From: Chryseobacterium taichungense
Lineage (GTDB): Bacteria; Bacteroidota; Bacteroidia; Flavobacteriales; Weeksellaceae
Assembly (NCBI RefSeq): GCF_900109935.1
Contig: NZ_FOBV01000006.1
Coordinates: 124,001 to 188,000 of the forward strand
DNA length: 64,000 bases
Direction of reading: 5' to 3'
Positions 43,259 to 53,735 of this stretch are shown here, piece after piece. The notes below the pieces were generated by a model. That model did no database searches, was not told the origin of the DNA, and saw nothing but the letters and a program-made list of their open reading frames with translations. The stretch's first letter is position 1, and each line of letters begins with the position of its first letter. Position numbers and translations under genes: made by a program.

Positions 43259-44617
43259 ATGTCTAATACTTTTTCCAAAATCAGAAACGCTATAGATTTA
43301 TTCAGATCCATTGACTTTGATCAGCTGAGTGCTATTTCCCAAAAAGTAAATCTTCCGAAATTAATGGAGAACTTTTCTAAACTGGATGATAAGCAATTGA
43401 AAGGCATGATGAAAATGCTGGATCCCAACAAGAAAAAGAAAGATCTTCCGCCGATCGACGGAGATTTTTACGATATCTACCATACTTTAAGTCCGGAGCA
43501 AAGGGAAATTCAGCTTAAAGTAAGAGATTTTATGGAAAAAGAAGTGAAACCTTTGGTGAATCATTATTGGCTGCGGGACGAATTTCCACATGAATTGATC
43601 CCTAAATTCCAGAAATTAAACATTTGTGGCGTCACTTATGAAGGATACGGCTGTCCCGGATTACCTTTTTTAATGGAAGGAGTGCTAGCCATGGAAATGG
43701 CTAGAGTAGATGCTTCTATTGCTACTTTCTTTGGGGTACAGTCTGGCTTGTCAATGGGTTCAATTTATATCTGCGGCTCCGAAGAACAAAAGCAAAAATG
43801 GCTTCCTCAGATGCAGAAATTTGAAAAAATCGGAGCGTTTGGATTAACGGAGCCTGAAGTTGGATCCGGAGCGGCAGGCGGTTTAACGGTAACCTGCAAA
43901 AAAACTCCCGAGGGATGGGTTTTAAACGGACAAAAAAAATGGATAGGAAATGCAACATTTGCTGATATCATTATCATCTGGGCAAGAGATCTTGATGACG
44001 GCGAAGTGAAAGGTTTCATTGTTGAAAAAGATAATCCAGGATATGCTGTTGAAAAAATAAAAGGAAAAATGGCATTGAGAATCGTACAGAACGGATTGAT
44101 TACACTCAAAGATTGCCTTATTACAGAAGAAAACCGTTTGCAAAATGCTAATTCATTTAAAGATACAGCAAAAGTTCTCCAGATGACCAGGGCAGGAGTG
44201 GCCTGGATGGCTACGGGTTGTGCCAGGGGAGCGTATGAAAGTGCTTTAGATTACACCAGAAAAAGAGAACAGTTTGGAAAACCAATCGCTTCTTTCCAGA
44301 TGATTCAAGGACATTTGGTGGAAATGCTTTCTAATCTTACGGCGATGCAGACAATGGTTTTCAGGCTTTCCGAAATGCAGGATGAAGGAATTTTAAAAGA
44401 TGAACATGCTTCTCTTGCAAAAGTTTTCTGTACCATGAGAACCCGCGATATTGTTTCAAGAGCCCGCGAGGTTATGGGCGGAAACGGAATCTTGCTGGAA
44501 TATGATGTAGCAAGGTTCGTAGCAGATGCCGAAGCCATCTATTCTTATGAAGGAACGAAAGAAATAAACTCCTTGATCGTAGGAAGATCGATTACAGGCT
44601 TCAGTGCATTTGTTTAA
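43259..44617 (+). CDS. Acyl-CoA dehydrogenase (glutaryl-CoA dehydrogenase-like)
   Basis: This 452-residue FAD enzyme has an N-terminal extension of about 70 residues ahead of the acyl-CoA dehydrogenase core. Core motifs: FGLTEPEVGSGAAGGL (FAD/CoA region), KKWIGNATFAD, RKREQFGKPIASFQMIQ and the C-terminal IYSYEGTKEIN, with the catalytic Glu predicted as E431. The closest family members known to me are glutaryl-CoA dehydrogenases, which oxidise and decarboxylate glutaryl-CoA in Lys/Trp breakdown; the residues that decide this were not checked. Electrons pass to ETF. Fe-S proteins at 52-54.6 kb may be part of the same electron path (inference). Confidence 0.85.
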   Translation: MSNTFSKIRNAIDLFRSIDFDQLSAISQKVNLPKLMENFSKLDDKQLKGMMKMLDPNKKKKDLPPIDGDFYDIYHTLSPEQREIQLKVRDFMEKEVKPLVNHYWLRDEFPHELIPKFQKLNICGVTYEGYGCPGLPFLMEGVLAMEMARVDASIATFFGVQSGLSMGSIYICGSEEQKQKWLPQMQKFEKIGAFGLTEPEVGSGAAGGLTVTCKKTPEGWVLNGQKKWIGNATFADIIIIWARDLDDGEVKGFIVEKDNPGYAVEKIKGKMALRIVQNGLITLKDCLITEENRLQNANSFKDTAKVLQMTRAGVAWMATGCARGAYESALDYTRKREQFGKPIASFQMIQGHLVEMLSNLTAMQTMVFRLSEMQDEGILKDEHASLAKVFCTMRTRDIVSRAREVMGGNGILLEYDVARFVADAEAIYSYEGTKEINSLIVGRSITGFSAFV

Positions 44618-44621
44618 TGTC

Positions 44622-44698
44622 AATGGTCAATGGTCAATTCGCTATGCTTGTTAATTTAAAAAAAATCACTTGCAAAGTAAAATTGACCATTGACCATT
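44622..44698. repeat. 18-bp perfect inverted repeat of tandem words
   Basis: AATGGTCAATGGTCAATT (44622-44639) is exactly complementary to 44681-44698. Each arm is itself a tandem repeat of TGGTCAA. It begins 4 bases after the acyl-CoA dehydrogenase stop and lies between convergent genes, so it may end both transcripts. It is the best example of the word-repeat class seen also at 10065, 27538 and 53736. Confidence 0.9.
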
Positions 44699-44708
44699 CA
44701 CTTATTAA

Positions 44709-45086
44709 TCAGCTTACAAGATGTTTGTATTTTTCTCTGTTGTCGATGATCATCCATAGATTAATCAGAAACATTACGCCGGCAATTGCCATTCCCATTT
44801 CTGATTGATCCAGTGTAAATACGTGGGCAACAATGCCAACCATTACAGGCAAAATGACAATAGCTCCCAGCGCTCTTGTTTTTGGAAAAATGAACAGCAG
44901 TCCGCCAATGATTTCCACAGCTCCTACAAGGGGCATCAGCCAGCCTATTTCACCAAAAGCACTGAAGATTTTCATTTGCTCCGGTGTGGGTTTTTCCATA
45001 GGCATGTAGTTTAGAAATTTGTTTAATCCGGCATTAATAAACATTAATCCGAAAAGAAGGGACAGAATAAATTTTACAGCTTTCAT
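44709..45086 (-). CDS. DoxX-family membrane protein
   Basis: This 125-residue protein has four predicted transmembrane segments (about 5-22, 50-67, 72-92 and 98-117). The N-terminal pattern LLFGLMFINAGLNKFLNYMP and the later PLVGAVEIIGGLLFIFPKTRALGA match the DoxX/DoxD-like family. Members are inner-membrane proteins of uncertain role, linked in some species to quinone or thiosulfate oxidation and redox stress. It is a single gene. The inverted repeat at 44622-44698 lies just after its stop. Confidence 0.85.
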   Translation of the reverse strand: MKAVKFILSLLFGLMFINAGLNKFLNYMPMEKPTPEQMKIFSAFGEIGWLMPLVGAVEIIGGLLFIFPKTRALGAIVILPVMVGIVAHVFTLDQSEMGMAIAGVMFLINLWMIIDNREKYKHLVS

Positions 45087-45201
45087 AAAAAAGATATTTT
45101 ATTAAAGTTAAATAAAATTATAATCCGTTGATTAAAAAGCAGATAAATTTTAAATTTATTGTGAAGTTTTCATTATTTATCGCTTGTTTCCATTGCTTAA
45201 A

Positions 45202-46314
45202 TCAATCCATTTCCTTCAAAGTAATATTTTTAGAAATTTTGTAAGTTTTTTTCTTTTTATTGATTTTTTCTTCCTCACCAAGCAATTTCCCCCAAGGTTT
45301 TAATCCTTCAACTCTTTCAAAAATAATTTTAATAATGGCAATGGCAGGAATACACAAAAACATCCCTGAAATACCCCAAAGATGTTCCCCCACCAATATT
45401 CCGATAAATGAAAACAATGCATTAATTTTTACTTTAGACCCTACTACAAAAGGGAGAATGATATTTCCGTCAATAGCATGAACAATAACGTATCCAATAG
45501 CAACATAAATACATGTGGATGGAGTGTTGGTTGCAAATGCAATAAAACAGGAAATGAGAAGCGAAATAAAAATACCTATGTAAGGAATTACATTTAATAA
45601 ACCGGTCAGAACACCCAGTAGCATAGCATATTTTACTCCTAAAATAGTAAGAACGGCCGTTGTAAGAATCGAAACAATAATAACCTGAAGACAAAGTCCT
45701 ATAATGTATCTTTTTGTCATTATTCTGACTTCTGAAACTACTTCCTGAACGCTGCTTTTGTGTTTTTCTGTAAAAACATTGACGATAAAATTATTTAAAA
45801 TTCTTCTGTAATTTAATATAAATATGAAAAAGAGAATAAAAAAGGCTAAGAATCCCAGGCCAGTAGAAAAAATACCGAGAGTAAATCCTAAGATGATTCC
45901 TGTGGAAGATAGCAGTTTCTTTAAACCTTCATCTAAATAGGCAAACTGCTCATCAATCTTTACATTAAATGTTCTGGAAACCCACCGTTGAAGGTCATGA
46001 AAAACATGTGTAGCCTGCTCGGTAAGCTGAGGAATGTCTTTGCTGAAGCTGGAAATCTGGGAACCGAAGAAAAAGATGAGCCCGGTAATAACAATCAGCA
46101 AGATCATAACTGAAAAAATGGTAGAAAATGATCTCGGGAATTTTAATTTCTGTTCCAGAAAATTAGCAAACGGTAAAAATATCATGGCCATAAGAAACGC
46201 CAAAAAGAAAGGCGCCAAAATACTTTCGCCTAAAGCCAGAAGATATCCCAGGCCAATAATGGAAACTACGACCAGCGTAAGTTTTACAAGAAAAGGAAGT
46301 CGGAGAAAATTCAT
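45202..46314 (-). CDS. AI-2E family transporter (TqsA/PerM type)
   Basis: This 370-residue inner-membrane protein has about eight transmembrane segments and the family pattern LAPFFLAFLMAMIFLPFANFLEQ near the N-terminus, with GLLNVIPYIGIFI and the C-terminal HLWGISGMFLCIPAIAIIKI. E. coli members include TqsA, said to export autoinducer-2, and PerM; other members exchange Na+ and H+. Substrate cannot be told. A charged tail (EEEKINKKKKTYKISKN) ends the protein. Confidence 0.9.
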   Translation of the reverse strand: MNFLRLPFLVKLTLVVVSIIGLGYLLALGESILAPFFLAFLMAMIFLPFANFLEQKLKFPRSFSTIFSVMILLIVITGLIFFFGSQISSFSKDIPQLTEQATHVFHDLQRWVSRTFNVKIDEQFAYLDEGLKKLLSSTGIILGFTLGIFSTGLGFLAFFILFFIFILNYRRILNNFIVNVFTEKHKSSVQEVVSEVRIMTKRYIIGLCLQVIIVSILTTAVLTILGVKYAMLLGVLTGLLNVIPYIGIFISLLISCFIAFATNTPSTCIYVAIGYVIVHAIDGNIILPFVVGSKVKINALFSFIGILVGEHLWGISGMFLCIPAIAIIKIIFERVEGLKPWGKLLGEEEKINKKKKTYKISKNITLKEMD

Positions 46315-46446
46315 AACTGCAAACTGTTGTATAAAAATAATAAAACCCTCCGAATTGAAGAGTTTTAAAATTTAAATTATTTTGAATTCTTTTTAAGTTA
46401 GAAAATTCTATGCCACATTCATAGCTTTCATTTAAGTACCGCTATC

Positions 46447-46479
46447 AAAAAACACATCCCGATCTGAGATGTGTTTTTT
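46447..46479 (-). terminator. Terminator of lon
   Basis: AAAAAACACATC and GATGTGTTTTTT form a hairpin with a T tract on the - strand, directly after the lon stop. Confidence 0.88.
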
Positions 46480-46498
46480 ATTATTAAATGAATGTTTA

Positions 46499-48904
46499 TT
46501 ATTTTTCAATAGCGAGCTCCAGAACTTCGTTCATCCAGTTTACATAATGAACTTTCAGATTTTTAAGATAATCTTTTTTGATTTCTTCTACGTCTTTTCT
46601 GTTGGCTTCACAAAGAATTACTTCTTGTATTCCGGCTCTTGTTGCTGCCAAAAGCTTTTCCTTAATTCCGCCTACTGGAAGAACCTTCCCTCGTAGGGTG
46701 ATTTCACCGGTCATGGCAAGATGAGGTTTTACTTTTTTATTTTTAAATGATGATACCATGGAGGTAAGCATGGCAATACCTGCAGATGGCCCGTCCTTGG
46801 GAGTTGCTCCTTCAGGAACGTGAACGTGGATGTTTTTCTTTTCGATGTCATCCTGTGAAATCCCGAGTACATCGTGTTTTGCCTTAATATATTCCAATGC
46901 AATGGTCGCTGATTCTTTCATAACCGTTCCCAGATTTCCGGTCATGGTCAATGAGCCTTTTCCGTTACTGATAATGCTTTCGATAAAAAGGATATCGCCC
47001 CCTACGCTTGTCCAGGCAAGACCTGTGACTACTCCGGGCACGTCTGTAAGTTCCGACAGACTTTTAGGCCTTGGAACTCCCAGGATTTCATCGATCTTTT
47101 CAACGGAGATTTTCGGATCATATTCTTTCACCAAAGCAGTTTGTAGCGCTACCCAGCGTGCTATTGCGGCAAGCCTTTTTTCTAATGTTCTTACACCGCT
47201 TTCTGAAGTGTGTGCTTCAATGATATGCTTCAGCTCATTATTTCCCAGCTTGAATGATTTGGAATCCAGACCGTTTTCTTCCTGCTGTTTTTTGATTAAA
47301 TGTCTTTTTGCAATCTCAATTTTTTCTTCCAGTGTATATCCCGCAATCTGAATGATTTCCATTCTGTCCAACAAAGGGGTCTGAATGGTAGAAAGTGAAT
47401 TTGCAGTGGCAATAAACATTACTTTAGACAAATCATACCCCATTTCCAGGAAGTTGTCATAGAATGATTTATTCTGTTCAGGATCAAGTACTTCCAAAAG
47501 TGCTGAGCTTGGATCCCCATGCATGCCTTTTCCTACTTTATCAATTTCATCGAGAACAATAACCGGGTTGGATGTTCCTGATTTCTTAATCGATTGCAGG
47601 ATTCTTCCCGCCATCGCACCGATATAGGTTTTTCTGTGACCGCGGATTTCGCTTTCATCATGAAGTCCACCCAAAGAAACACGAACATATTTTCTTCCTA
47701 AAGCATCGGCCACTGATTTTCCAAGAGACGTTTTTCCGACTCCTGGAGGTCCTACCAAAAGAAGAATAGGAGATTTCATGTTGTTCTTTAGCTTCAAAAC
47801 AGCCATGTGTTCCAATATTCTTTTTTTGATGTCTTCCAGTCCGAAATGAGCTTTATCTAAAATTTTCTGAGCCTTTTCGATGTCAAAAGTGTCTTTCGTA
47901 AAAGTTTCCCACGGAAGATCTGTAAAGAAATCAAGATAATTTCTCTGCACATTATAATCCGGGGAATTAGGATTCTGACGCTGCAGTCGGTTGATTTCTT
48001 TTTGGAAATGCTCTTCAACCTCTTTGTTCCATGTTTTCTTTCTCGCTTTTGCGATAAGTTCTTCTACGTCACTTTCCGGTCCGCCGCCAAGCTCTTCCTG
48101 AATGGTTCTGATCTGCTGATTGAGAAAATATTCTCTCTGTTGTTTATCGAGATCTTTTGAAGTTTTCTGATGAATCTGATTTCTCAGTTCAAGTTTTCTG
48201 AAATCTTCATGCATCATTTCATAGCATTTATTGGCTCTTTCCATAAGATTTTTCTCTTCAAGCAGTTTTTGTTTTTCAGAGGACGGAAAGTTGGCATTGG
48301 TGCAGATGAAATTCAGCAGATCATCATTATTGTTGATGTTTTTAATGGCGAAATTTGCAGCATTGGGAATATTTGGATCAAGCTCAATGATTTTTAATGC
48401 AAGATCTTTTACATTCTCAAGTAGCGCTTCGTATTCTTCTTTATTCTTTGGTTTAGAATCTTTTAATTTCGAAATTTCAGCTTTAAAATACGGTTGAGTC
48501 TCAACAATCTTTTTAACCTTAAAGCGGTGAAATCCTTTGGTGATCGCCGTAATATTGCCTTCAGGCAATTTGATGATTTTAATGATCTTTGCCAGCGTTC
48601 CTACCTGATAAATATCTTTTTCAGAAGGCTGTTCAAGGTCAGAATTCTTCTGGCTTACAATCCCTATAAAGTCACCGTTCTTCTGAGCTTCCTCCAACAG
48701 CTGTATGGATGTTTTTCTTCCAGCAGTAATAGGTATGACAACATTGGGAAACATTACCATATTTCTTACTGGGAGAATGGGAAATATTTTCTGTCCGGAA
48801 TTTTTCTCAGTCTCAGAAAGATCGGAAAGGTTGATCTCTTCGGCTACGATATCAAATCCGTCGCTTATCATTTCTTCTAAACTTATATCTTCAAATTCTG
48901 TCAT
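46499..48904 (-). CDS. lon: ATP-dependent protease Lon
   Basis: This 801-residue protease degrades misfolded and regulatory proteins in the cytosol. It has an N-terminal substrate domain (about 40-245, [19 protein letters not shown]), an AAA+ module with Walker [10 protein letters not shown] (about 383-391) and Walker B VIVLDEID. The C-terminal protease domain has the Ser/Lys dyad: Ser in PKDGPSAG (about 706) and Lys in GGIKEK (about 746-749). Size is usual for LonA. A 17-bp palindrome lies 10 bases upstream of its start and may be an operator. Confidence 0.97.
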   Translation of the reverse strand: MTEFEDISLEEMISDGFDIVAEEINLSDLSETEKNSGQKIFPILPVRNMVMFPNVVIPITAGRKTSIQLLEEAQKNGDFIGIVSQKNSDLEQPSEKDIYQVGTLAKIIKIIKLPEGNITAITKGFHRFKVKKIVETQPYFKAEISKLKDSKPKNKEEYEALLENVKDLALKIIELDPNIPNAANFAIKNINNNDDLLNFICTNANFPSSEKQKLLEEKNLMERANKCYEMMHEDFRKLELRNQIHQKTSKDLDKQQREYFLNQQIRTIQEELGGGPESDVEELIAKARKKTWNKEVEEHFQKEINRLQRQNPNSPDYNVQRNYLDFFTDLPWETFTKDTFDIEKAQKILDKAHFGLEDIKKRILEHMAVLKLKNNMKSPILLLVGPPGVGKTSLGKSVADALGRKYVRVSLGGLHDESEIRGHRKTYIGAMAGRILQSIKKSGTSNPVIVLDEIDKVGKGMHGDPSSALLEVLDPEQNKSFYDNFLEMGYDLSKVMFIATANSLSTIQTPLLDRMEIIQIAGYTLEEKIEIAKRHLIKKQQEENGLDSKSFKLGNNELKHIIEAHTSESGVRTLEKRLAAIARWVALQTALVKEYDPKISVEKIDEILGVPRPKSLSELTDVPGVVTGLAWTSVGGDILFIESIISNGKGSLTMTGNLGTVMKESATIALEYIKAKHDVLGISQDDIEKKNIHVHVPEGATPKDGPSAGIAMLTSMVSSFKNKKVKPHLAMTGEITLRGKVLPVGGIKEKLLAATRAGIQEVILCEANRKDVEEIKKDYLKNLKVHYVNWMNEVLELAIEK

Positions 48905-48913
48905 AGTAAATCG

Positions 48914-48930
48914 AATGACAAATTGTCATT
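48914..48930. promoter_or_regulatory. 17-bp palindrome upstream of lon, possible operator
   Basis: AATGACAAATTGTCATT is a perfect odd palindrome (8-bp arms, one central base) starting 10 bases from the lon start codon. It is a good size for a dimeric repressor site. No matching regulator was identified in the window. Confidence 0.45.
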
Positions 48931-49164
48931 ACCGTTTTATTTCGTTAAGATAAAATATGCGAAACATGTTACAAAAACATACTGCATATTATGTGTGCTT
49001 TTATGACACAAGAGGTATGCCATTTGTTTTTTACTAAAAAATACGGTCAAAATTTCCTTTTTTATAAATTTTAAATTTTAAAAATTAAAATAAAGAACTT
49101 GGATTTCCGTAATTTCTTAAAAATGTGTATTTTCGCAACCTGATAAAAAACTATAATTTATATA

Positions 49165-51312
49165 ATGGCAATTTTAGGACAAATTAGGAGTAAACCTTGG
49201 CTTTTGATGGGAGTAATTGCACTGGCGCTTTTGGCGTTCCTTGTAAACCCCGATAGTATTGATAAGGTTTTTGGTAAAAATCCTGATGTTTTAGGAAAAG
49301 TAAATGGTGAGAAAATTACCCGTGAAGAGTTTAATGACCAGCTTTTTGTGTTACAGCAGCAGGCAGAACAACAAGGGCAGCCTAAAACTGGCCTTGAAGA
49401 ACAGGCTTGGCAATTGCTTGTACAGTCTAAGCTGATCAAGCAGCAATTTGAAAAAATGGGCTTCGAAATGACAGAAGATTATTTCTGGAATCAGCTTCAG
49501 TATGATCAGATGTTTGCTCAGCAGAAGCAGTTCTTCGATGAAAAAGGTAATTTCAAAACCCAGGAGCTTAAAAAACAGATCGAAGATATGAAAGCGACAT
49601 CGCCGGAAGGTTACAACCAATGGCTGAAAACCAGAAAGTCTGTTGAGTACAGATTGATGGCAAGACAGGTGTTTGCTAATATTTCACAAGGCATTACGAC
49701 AGGTAAAAAAGAGGCTGAAGAATTAATGAAGCAGAGAGATCAACTGGCTGATATCGACTTCGTTAAAATTGATTATACCACTTATCTTCAGAAAAATAAC
49801 ATCAAAGTTACGACTGAAGATCTTGCAAACTATATCAAGCAGCATCCTGTAATGTTCAAAGCTGAAGAGAGCAGAAATCTTGGCGTTGTTTATTTCCCTT
49901 CTCAACCGAGTGCGGCAGACGATGCGGCAGCTCAGAAAGAAATCACGAAGTTATTCTCAGGAGGAACTGATGCAAGCGGCGGTACAGAAAATTTCCAGAA
50001 TACGAAGAGCGACTCGATGTTTGTTATGGCAAATTCTGATATGCCTTACAATCCTCAGTATGTGAAGCCAAATCAATTGCCACAGACGATCCAGGCACAG
50101 ATCCCGTCTGCAGCTATCGGACAGACTTTCGGTCCTTATAAAGAACAAAATGTTTATGTAGTTTCTAAACTTTTAGATAAAAAGACTTCAGATTCTACAC
50201 TATCAAGACATATTCTTATTGCTTTCAAAGGAAGTCCTGCGGGAGAAGGTGTTACAAGATCTAAAGAACAGGCTAAGAAACTGGCCGATTCTATCGGAGC
50301 TATTGTAAAAGCTAATCCTGGTAAATTTACAGAATTCCTTAAGCTTTCAAACGATCCGAATTCTGCAGCTCAGGGCGGAAGCTTAGGTTGGACGACTCCT
50401 GAAACTCCGTTTGTTCCTGAATTCCTGACGTATTTAGCAAACAATCCTAAAGGAGCGACAGGTGTTGTAGAAACTCAGTTTGGATATCATATCATCAATA
50501 TTGAAGATAAAAAACCTGGGGCAATGAGCTATAAAGTGGCTAATCTGGTAAAAGTTGTTAAGCCTTCTGATGCTACAGAAGCGGAGGTAAATAAAAAAGC
50601 CAGCAGATTTATTCAGCAGGTTCAGGGGAAATCTTTCAACGATTTCGTGAATATTGCTAAAAAAGGAAATTATCAGTTCTCCAATCCTAAACAGGCAAAA
50701 AGATTCGACGGCCAGCTTCAGGGCTTAGGCACAGAGAAAGATGCTGAAATCCTTGCATGGGCTTTTGATAAGAAGAGAGAAAAAGGAGATACTGAATTGT
50801 TTACAGTAGACGGAACTGGTGATAAAATCGTAGTTTATTTAAATGGTAAGCAGGCTAAAGGTACTGCAGATCCTGAATCTGTAAGAGATCAGATTGAGGT
50901 AATCGTGAAAAATAAACTGGCTGCAAAACAGATTTCTGAGAAAATTGGTAAAGCAGGAAATCTTGACCAGATTGCAAAACAGTTTGGAACAACAAAACAG
51001 TCTGCACAGGTTAATTTATTGAATCCTTCAGTAGCAGGTGCTATGGAACCAAAAGTTGCCGGAGCGGCATTTGGAGTAGCAAAAGGTAAAATTTCTAATC
51101 CGGTTGAAGGAGGAACAGGAGTTTATGTTTTAATTAAGAAAAATGAAACCGTAAACAAACAGCCTGGAGATCTTAAGCAGTTTACAGAATCTGTAACTCA
51201 GAGAAACGGCGGAATGTTCGGACAAGCTTGGTTGAAGAGCTTGCAGGACAATGCTGATATTGATGACTACAGAATTGAGATCTGGAACAAATTAGGTTCT
51301 CAGCAACAATAA
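49165..51312 (+). CDS. PpiD-like membrane-anchored peptidyl-prolyl isomerase
   Basis: This 715-residue protein has a short cytosolic start, one transmembrane helix (about 13-28, LLMGVIALALLAFLV) and a SurA/PpiD N-domain (about 40-180, starting VNGEKITREEFNDQLF). The parvulin (PPIC) domain is at about 346-448 (LSRHILIAFKG to FGYHIINIEDK). Two further helical/parvulin-like segments follow. It is a periplasmic foldase or chaperone for outer-membrane proteins. Overall size and topology are those of PpiD (about 620) with a longer C-terminal part. Confidence 0.92.
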   Translation: MAILGQIRSKPWLLMGVIALALLAFLVNPDSIDKVFGKNPDVLGKVNGEKITREEFNDQLFVLQQQAEQQGQPKTGLEEQAWQLLVQSKLIKQQFEKMGFEMTEDYFWNQLQYDQMFAQQKQFFDEKGNFKTQELKKQIEDMKATSPEGYNQWLKTRKSVEYRLMARQVFANISQGITTGKKEAEELMKQRDQLADIDFVKIDYTTYLQKNNIKVTTEDLANYIKQHPVMFKAEESRNLGVVYFPSQPSAADDAAAQKEITKLFSGGTDASGGTENFQNTKSDSMFVMANSDMPYNPQYVKPNQLPQTIQAQIPSAAIGQTFGPYKEQNVYVVSKLLDKKTSDSTLSRHILIAFKGSPAGEGVTRSKEQAKKLADSIGAIVKANPGKFTEFLKLSNDPNSAAQGGSLGWTTPETPFVPEFLTYLANNPKGATGVVETQFGYHIINIEDKKPGAMSYKVANLVKVVKPSDATEAEVNKKASRFIQQVQGKSFNDFVNIAKKGNYQFSNPKQAKRFDGQLQGLGTEKDAEILAWAFDKKREKGDTELFTVDGTGDKIVVYLNGKQAKGTADPESVRDQIEVIVKNKLAAKQISEKIGKAGNLDQIAKQFGTTKQSAQVNLLNPSVAGAMEPKVAGAAFGVAKGKISNPVEGGTGVYVLIKKNETVNKQPGDLKQFTESVTQRNGGMFGQAWLKSLQDNADIDDYRIEIWNKLGSQQQ

Positions 51313-51333
51313 TTTATTTTTCATAAAGATAAA

Positions 51334-51360
51334 AAGCGGCAAAGTTTTTGCCGCTTCTTT
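51334..51360 (+). terminator. Terminator after the PpiD-like gene
   Basis: AAGCGGCAA (51334-51342) pairs with TTGCCGCTT (51348-51356) around a 5-base loop, followed by TTCTTTTG. Confidence 0.85.
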
Positions 51361-51406
51361 TGTGTTTAACGCAGGGCAATAAAGAAAAACATTCATTTAA
51401 ATGTAT

Positions 51407-51414
51407 TATATTTG
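51407..51414 (+). promoter_or_regulatory. Predicted -7 element (TATATTTG)
   Basis: It fits TAnnTTTG, 23 bases before the GTG start of the MCE-protein gene. Confidence 0.5.
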
Positions 51415-51436
51415 CTCATTAGAAAAAATTTAGCAA

Positions 51437-52387
51437 GTGAAGTTCAGTAAAGAATTAAAAGCTGGTATAATTGCACTTATAGCCATCGTTGGCTTTGTCG
51501 TGCTTTTCCAATTTATGAAAGGCAGAAGCCTTTTTACTACCGACAATATATTTTACGCAAAATATGAAAATGTAGAAGGATTGGCTCAATCTGCACCCGT
51601 TTCCATTAATGGATTAAAAGTAGGGCAGGTTGATAAGATCATTCCTAATACATCCAAGGACGGAAAAATTGATTTTCTTGTTAAAATCACTGTTGATAAC
51701 AATTTCGAATTCTCAAAAAATTCAACCCTGGAGATTTTTGAACCGGGACTAATGTCCGGAAAAGAAATGAGAATCAATCTTATGTACGGAGGTCCAACTG
51801 CTAAGGACGGAGATACTTTAAGAGGAGCCTTTAAACTGGGTACCTTAGGGAGCCTTTCTTCTCAAGTAGGTCCTGTCAAAGATCAGCTGCAGACTGTTTT
51901 GTACAGAGTGGATTCTCTGATGTCTAATGCAAACCAGGTGGTTAATGCTCAAAACAGGGAAGAAATCAGATTATTACTGGCCAATCTCAATAAAACAGTA
52001 GGAGCTTTACAAACAACGGCAGGAAGCGTAAACAGCCTTGTAGGTCATAATGACCCTAAGCTTCAGAAAGTGTTGGATGATGCGAGCCTTACCATGCAAA
52101 GTGGTAAAGTTACTTTAGATAAATATGGAAATTTAGCAGAAAGCATCGATACAAAGAGATTGAATGCCACAATTGCGAATCTTGATGCAACGGTCGGTAA
52201 GCTTAATGACGTTGTAGCCGGAATTAATAACGGACAGGGAAGTTTAGGAAAACTGATGAAAGACGAACAGCTCTACAATAATCTGAATTCTGCATCGACA
52301 AACCTGAATTCTTTAATCGAAGATGTAAAGGCAAATCCTAAAAGATATGTGAATTTCTCAGTATTTGGGAAAAATAGTAAAGACTAA
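51437..52387 (+). CDS. MCE-domain protein (MlaD-like), GTG start
   Basis: This 316-residue protein starts with GTG (no ATG in a reasonable place upstream; the first residues are (M)KFSKELKAGIIALIAIVG). It has an N-terminal membrane helix (about 8-27) and one MCE domain (about 37-125, NIFYAKYENVEGLAQSAPVSINGLKVGQV). A helical C-terminal part follows (LNKTVGALQTTAGSVNSLVG, LDDASLTMQSG). MlaD-like proteins bind lipid and form a ring with an MlaE/MlaF transporter, which here is encoded far away (34 kb). Two Fe-S electron-transfer genes follow with only 10 bases between, an unusual combination. Confidence 0.9.
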   Translation: MKFSKELKAGIIALIAIVGFVVLFQFMKGRSLFTTDNIFYAKYENVEGLAQSAPVSINGLKVGQVDKIIPNTSKDGKIDFLVKITVDNNFEFSKNSTLEIFEPGLMSGKEMRINLMYGGPTAKDGDTLRGAFKLGTLGSLSSQVGPVKDQLQTVLYRVDSLMSNANQVVNAQNREEIRLLLANLNKTVGALQTTAGSVNSLVGHNDPKLQKVLDDASLTMQSGKVTLDKYGNLAESIDTKRLNATIANLDATVGKLNDVVAGINNGQGSLGKLMKDEQLYNNLNSASTNLNSLIEDVKANPKRYVNFSVFGKNSKD

Positions 52388-52397
52388 TTAATAATCC

Positions 52398-53735
52398 ATG
52401 GAATATATCGCTCATATTATTTTTCTGATTTTATTAATTGTGGGTTTTGGCCTCTTCGCAAAAAGCTTGCAAAAGATTTATAGAAACATCAGATTAGGAC
52501 GTGAAATCAACCGAAGCGACAGAAAAGGGGAACGCTGGGAAACCATGGCCAGGGTAGCGATGGGACAAAGCAAAATGACAAAACGTCCCGTAGCCGGAAT
52601 TTTACACCTTTTTGTTTATGTTGGTTTTGTCATTATTAATATTGAACTTATAGAAATTATTGTTGACGGAATTTTCGGAACCCATAGATTTCTTGCAACA
52701 ATTTTCGGAAATACTTTCTACAGCTATTTTACGGCAACCCTTGAAGTATTAGCACTTCTGGTAGTAATAGGCGTTGTTACATTCTTCATTCGAAGAAATT
52801 TTTATGGTGTAAAAAGGTTAACAATGAAAGAGCTTTTCGGATGGCCTAAAGAGGACGCCAATTGGATCCTTATCATAGAATTCGCTCTGATGATGGCTTT
52901 CTTTACTATGAATGCATCAGACTTTATTCTTCAGACAAGGGGTTACGGGCATTTTGCACAACTCGGGTCTTTTCCTATCAGTGAACGAACTTTTGTGCCT
53001 TTCCTGGAAATTTTCAGCTTCGATAACGGTTTTTTATTCGGAATAGAAAGAGCGGCCTGGTGGTTTCACTTTGTGGGAATTTTATTCTTTATGAATTACC
53101 TTTATTATTCAAAGCATTTGCATATTATTTTAGCATTTCCGAGTACATGGTATGCTAACCTTGAAAAGAAAGGAAAATTCAATAATCTGGATTCTGTTAC
53201 CAAAGAAATCAAATTAATGATGGATCCCAATGCTGACCCGTATGCAGCTCCGGCTGAAGGGCAGGCAGAAGCTCCTGCAAAATTCGGGGCAGAAGATATT
53301 TTTGATTTGAATCAGGTACAGCTGTTAAATGCTTATTCATGTACGGAATGCGGACGTTGTACTGCCGTTTGTCCGGCTAATATTACAGGCAAAAAACTTT
53401 CGCCTAGATTGATTTTAATGAAAACCCGTGACCGCCTTGAAGAAGTCGGCCGGAACATTGATAAAAATGGAAAGTTTGAAGATGACGGCAAAAAGTTGTT
53501 GAATGACTATATTACGAAAGAAGAACTTTGGGCCTGTACAACCTGCAATGCGTGTACAGAGGCTTGTCCTGTATTGTTAGATCCGCTTTCTATCATTTTT
53601 GAAATGAGAAGATTCCTTGTGATGGAACAATCTGCAGCACCACAGGAACTGAATCTAATGATGACCAACGTGGAAAATAATGCTGCTCCGTGGCAATATA
53701 ACCAGGCAGACCGTCTGAATTGGGCAAAAGATTAA
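52398..53735 (+). CDS. Membrane Fe-S protein (4Fe-4S x2), heterodisulfide-reductase/GlpC-like
   Basis: This 445-residue protein has several membrane segments in the first 250 residues (about 3-24, 70-92, 110-135, 155-175, 215-245), similar to a nitrate-reductase gamma/cytochrome b type domain with conserved His. Two 4Fe-4S motifs follow: CTECGRCTAVCPANITGK and CTTCNACTEACPVLLDP. It may take electrons from ETF or another donor and deliver them to menaquinone, working with the next gene. Similar proteins with the CCG domain fused are the proposed ETF:menaquinone oxidoreductases; here the parts are split. Confidence 0.85.
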   Translation: MEYIAHIIFLILLIVGFGLFAKSLQKIYRNIRLGREINRSDRKGERWETMARVAMGQSKMTKRPVAGILHLFVYVGFVIINIELIEIIVDGIFGTHRFLATIFGNTFYSYFTATLEVLALLVVIGVVTFFIRRNFYGVKRLTMKELFGWPKEDANWILIIEFALMMAFFTMNASDFILQTRGYGHFAQLGSFPISERTFVPFLEIFSFDNGFLFGIERAAWWFHFVGILFFMNYLYYSKHLHIILAFPSTWYANLEKKGKFNNLDSVTKEIKLMMDPNADPYAAPAEGQAEAPAKFGAEDIFDLNQVQLLNAYSCTECGRCTAVCPANITGKKLSPRLILMKTRDRLEEVGRNIDKNGKFEDDGKKLLNDYITKEELWACTTCNACTEACPVLLDPLSIIFEMRRFLVMEQSAAPQELNLMMTNVENNAAPWQYNQADRLNWAKD

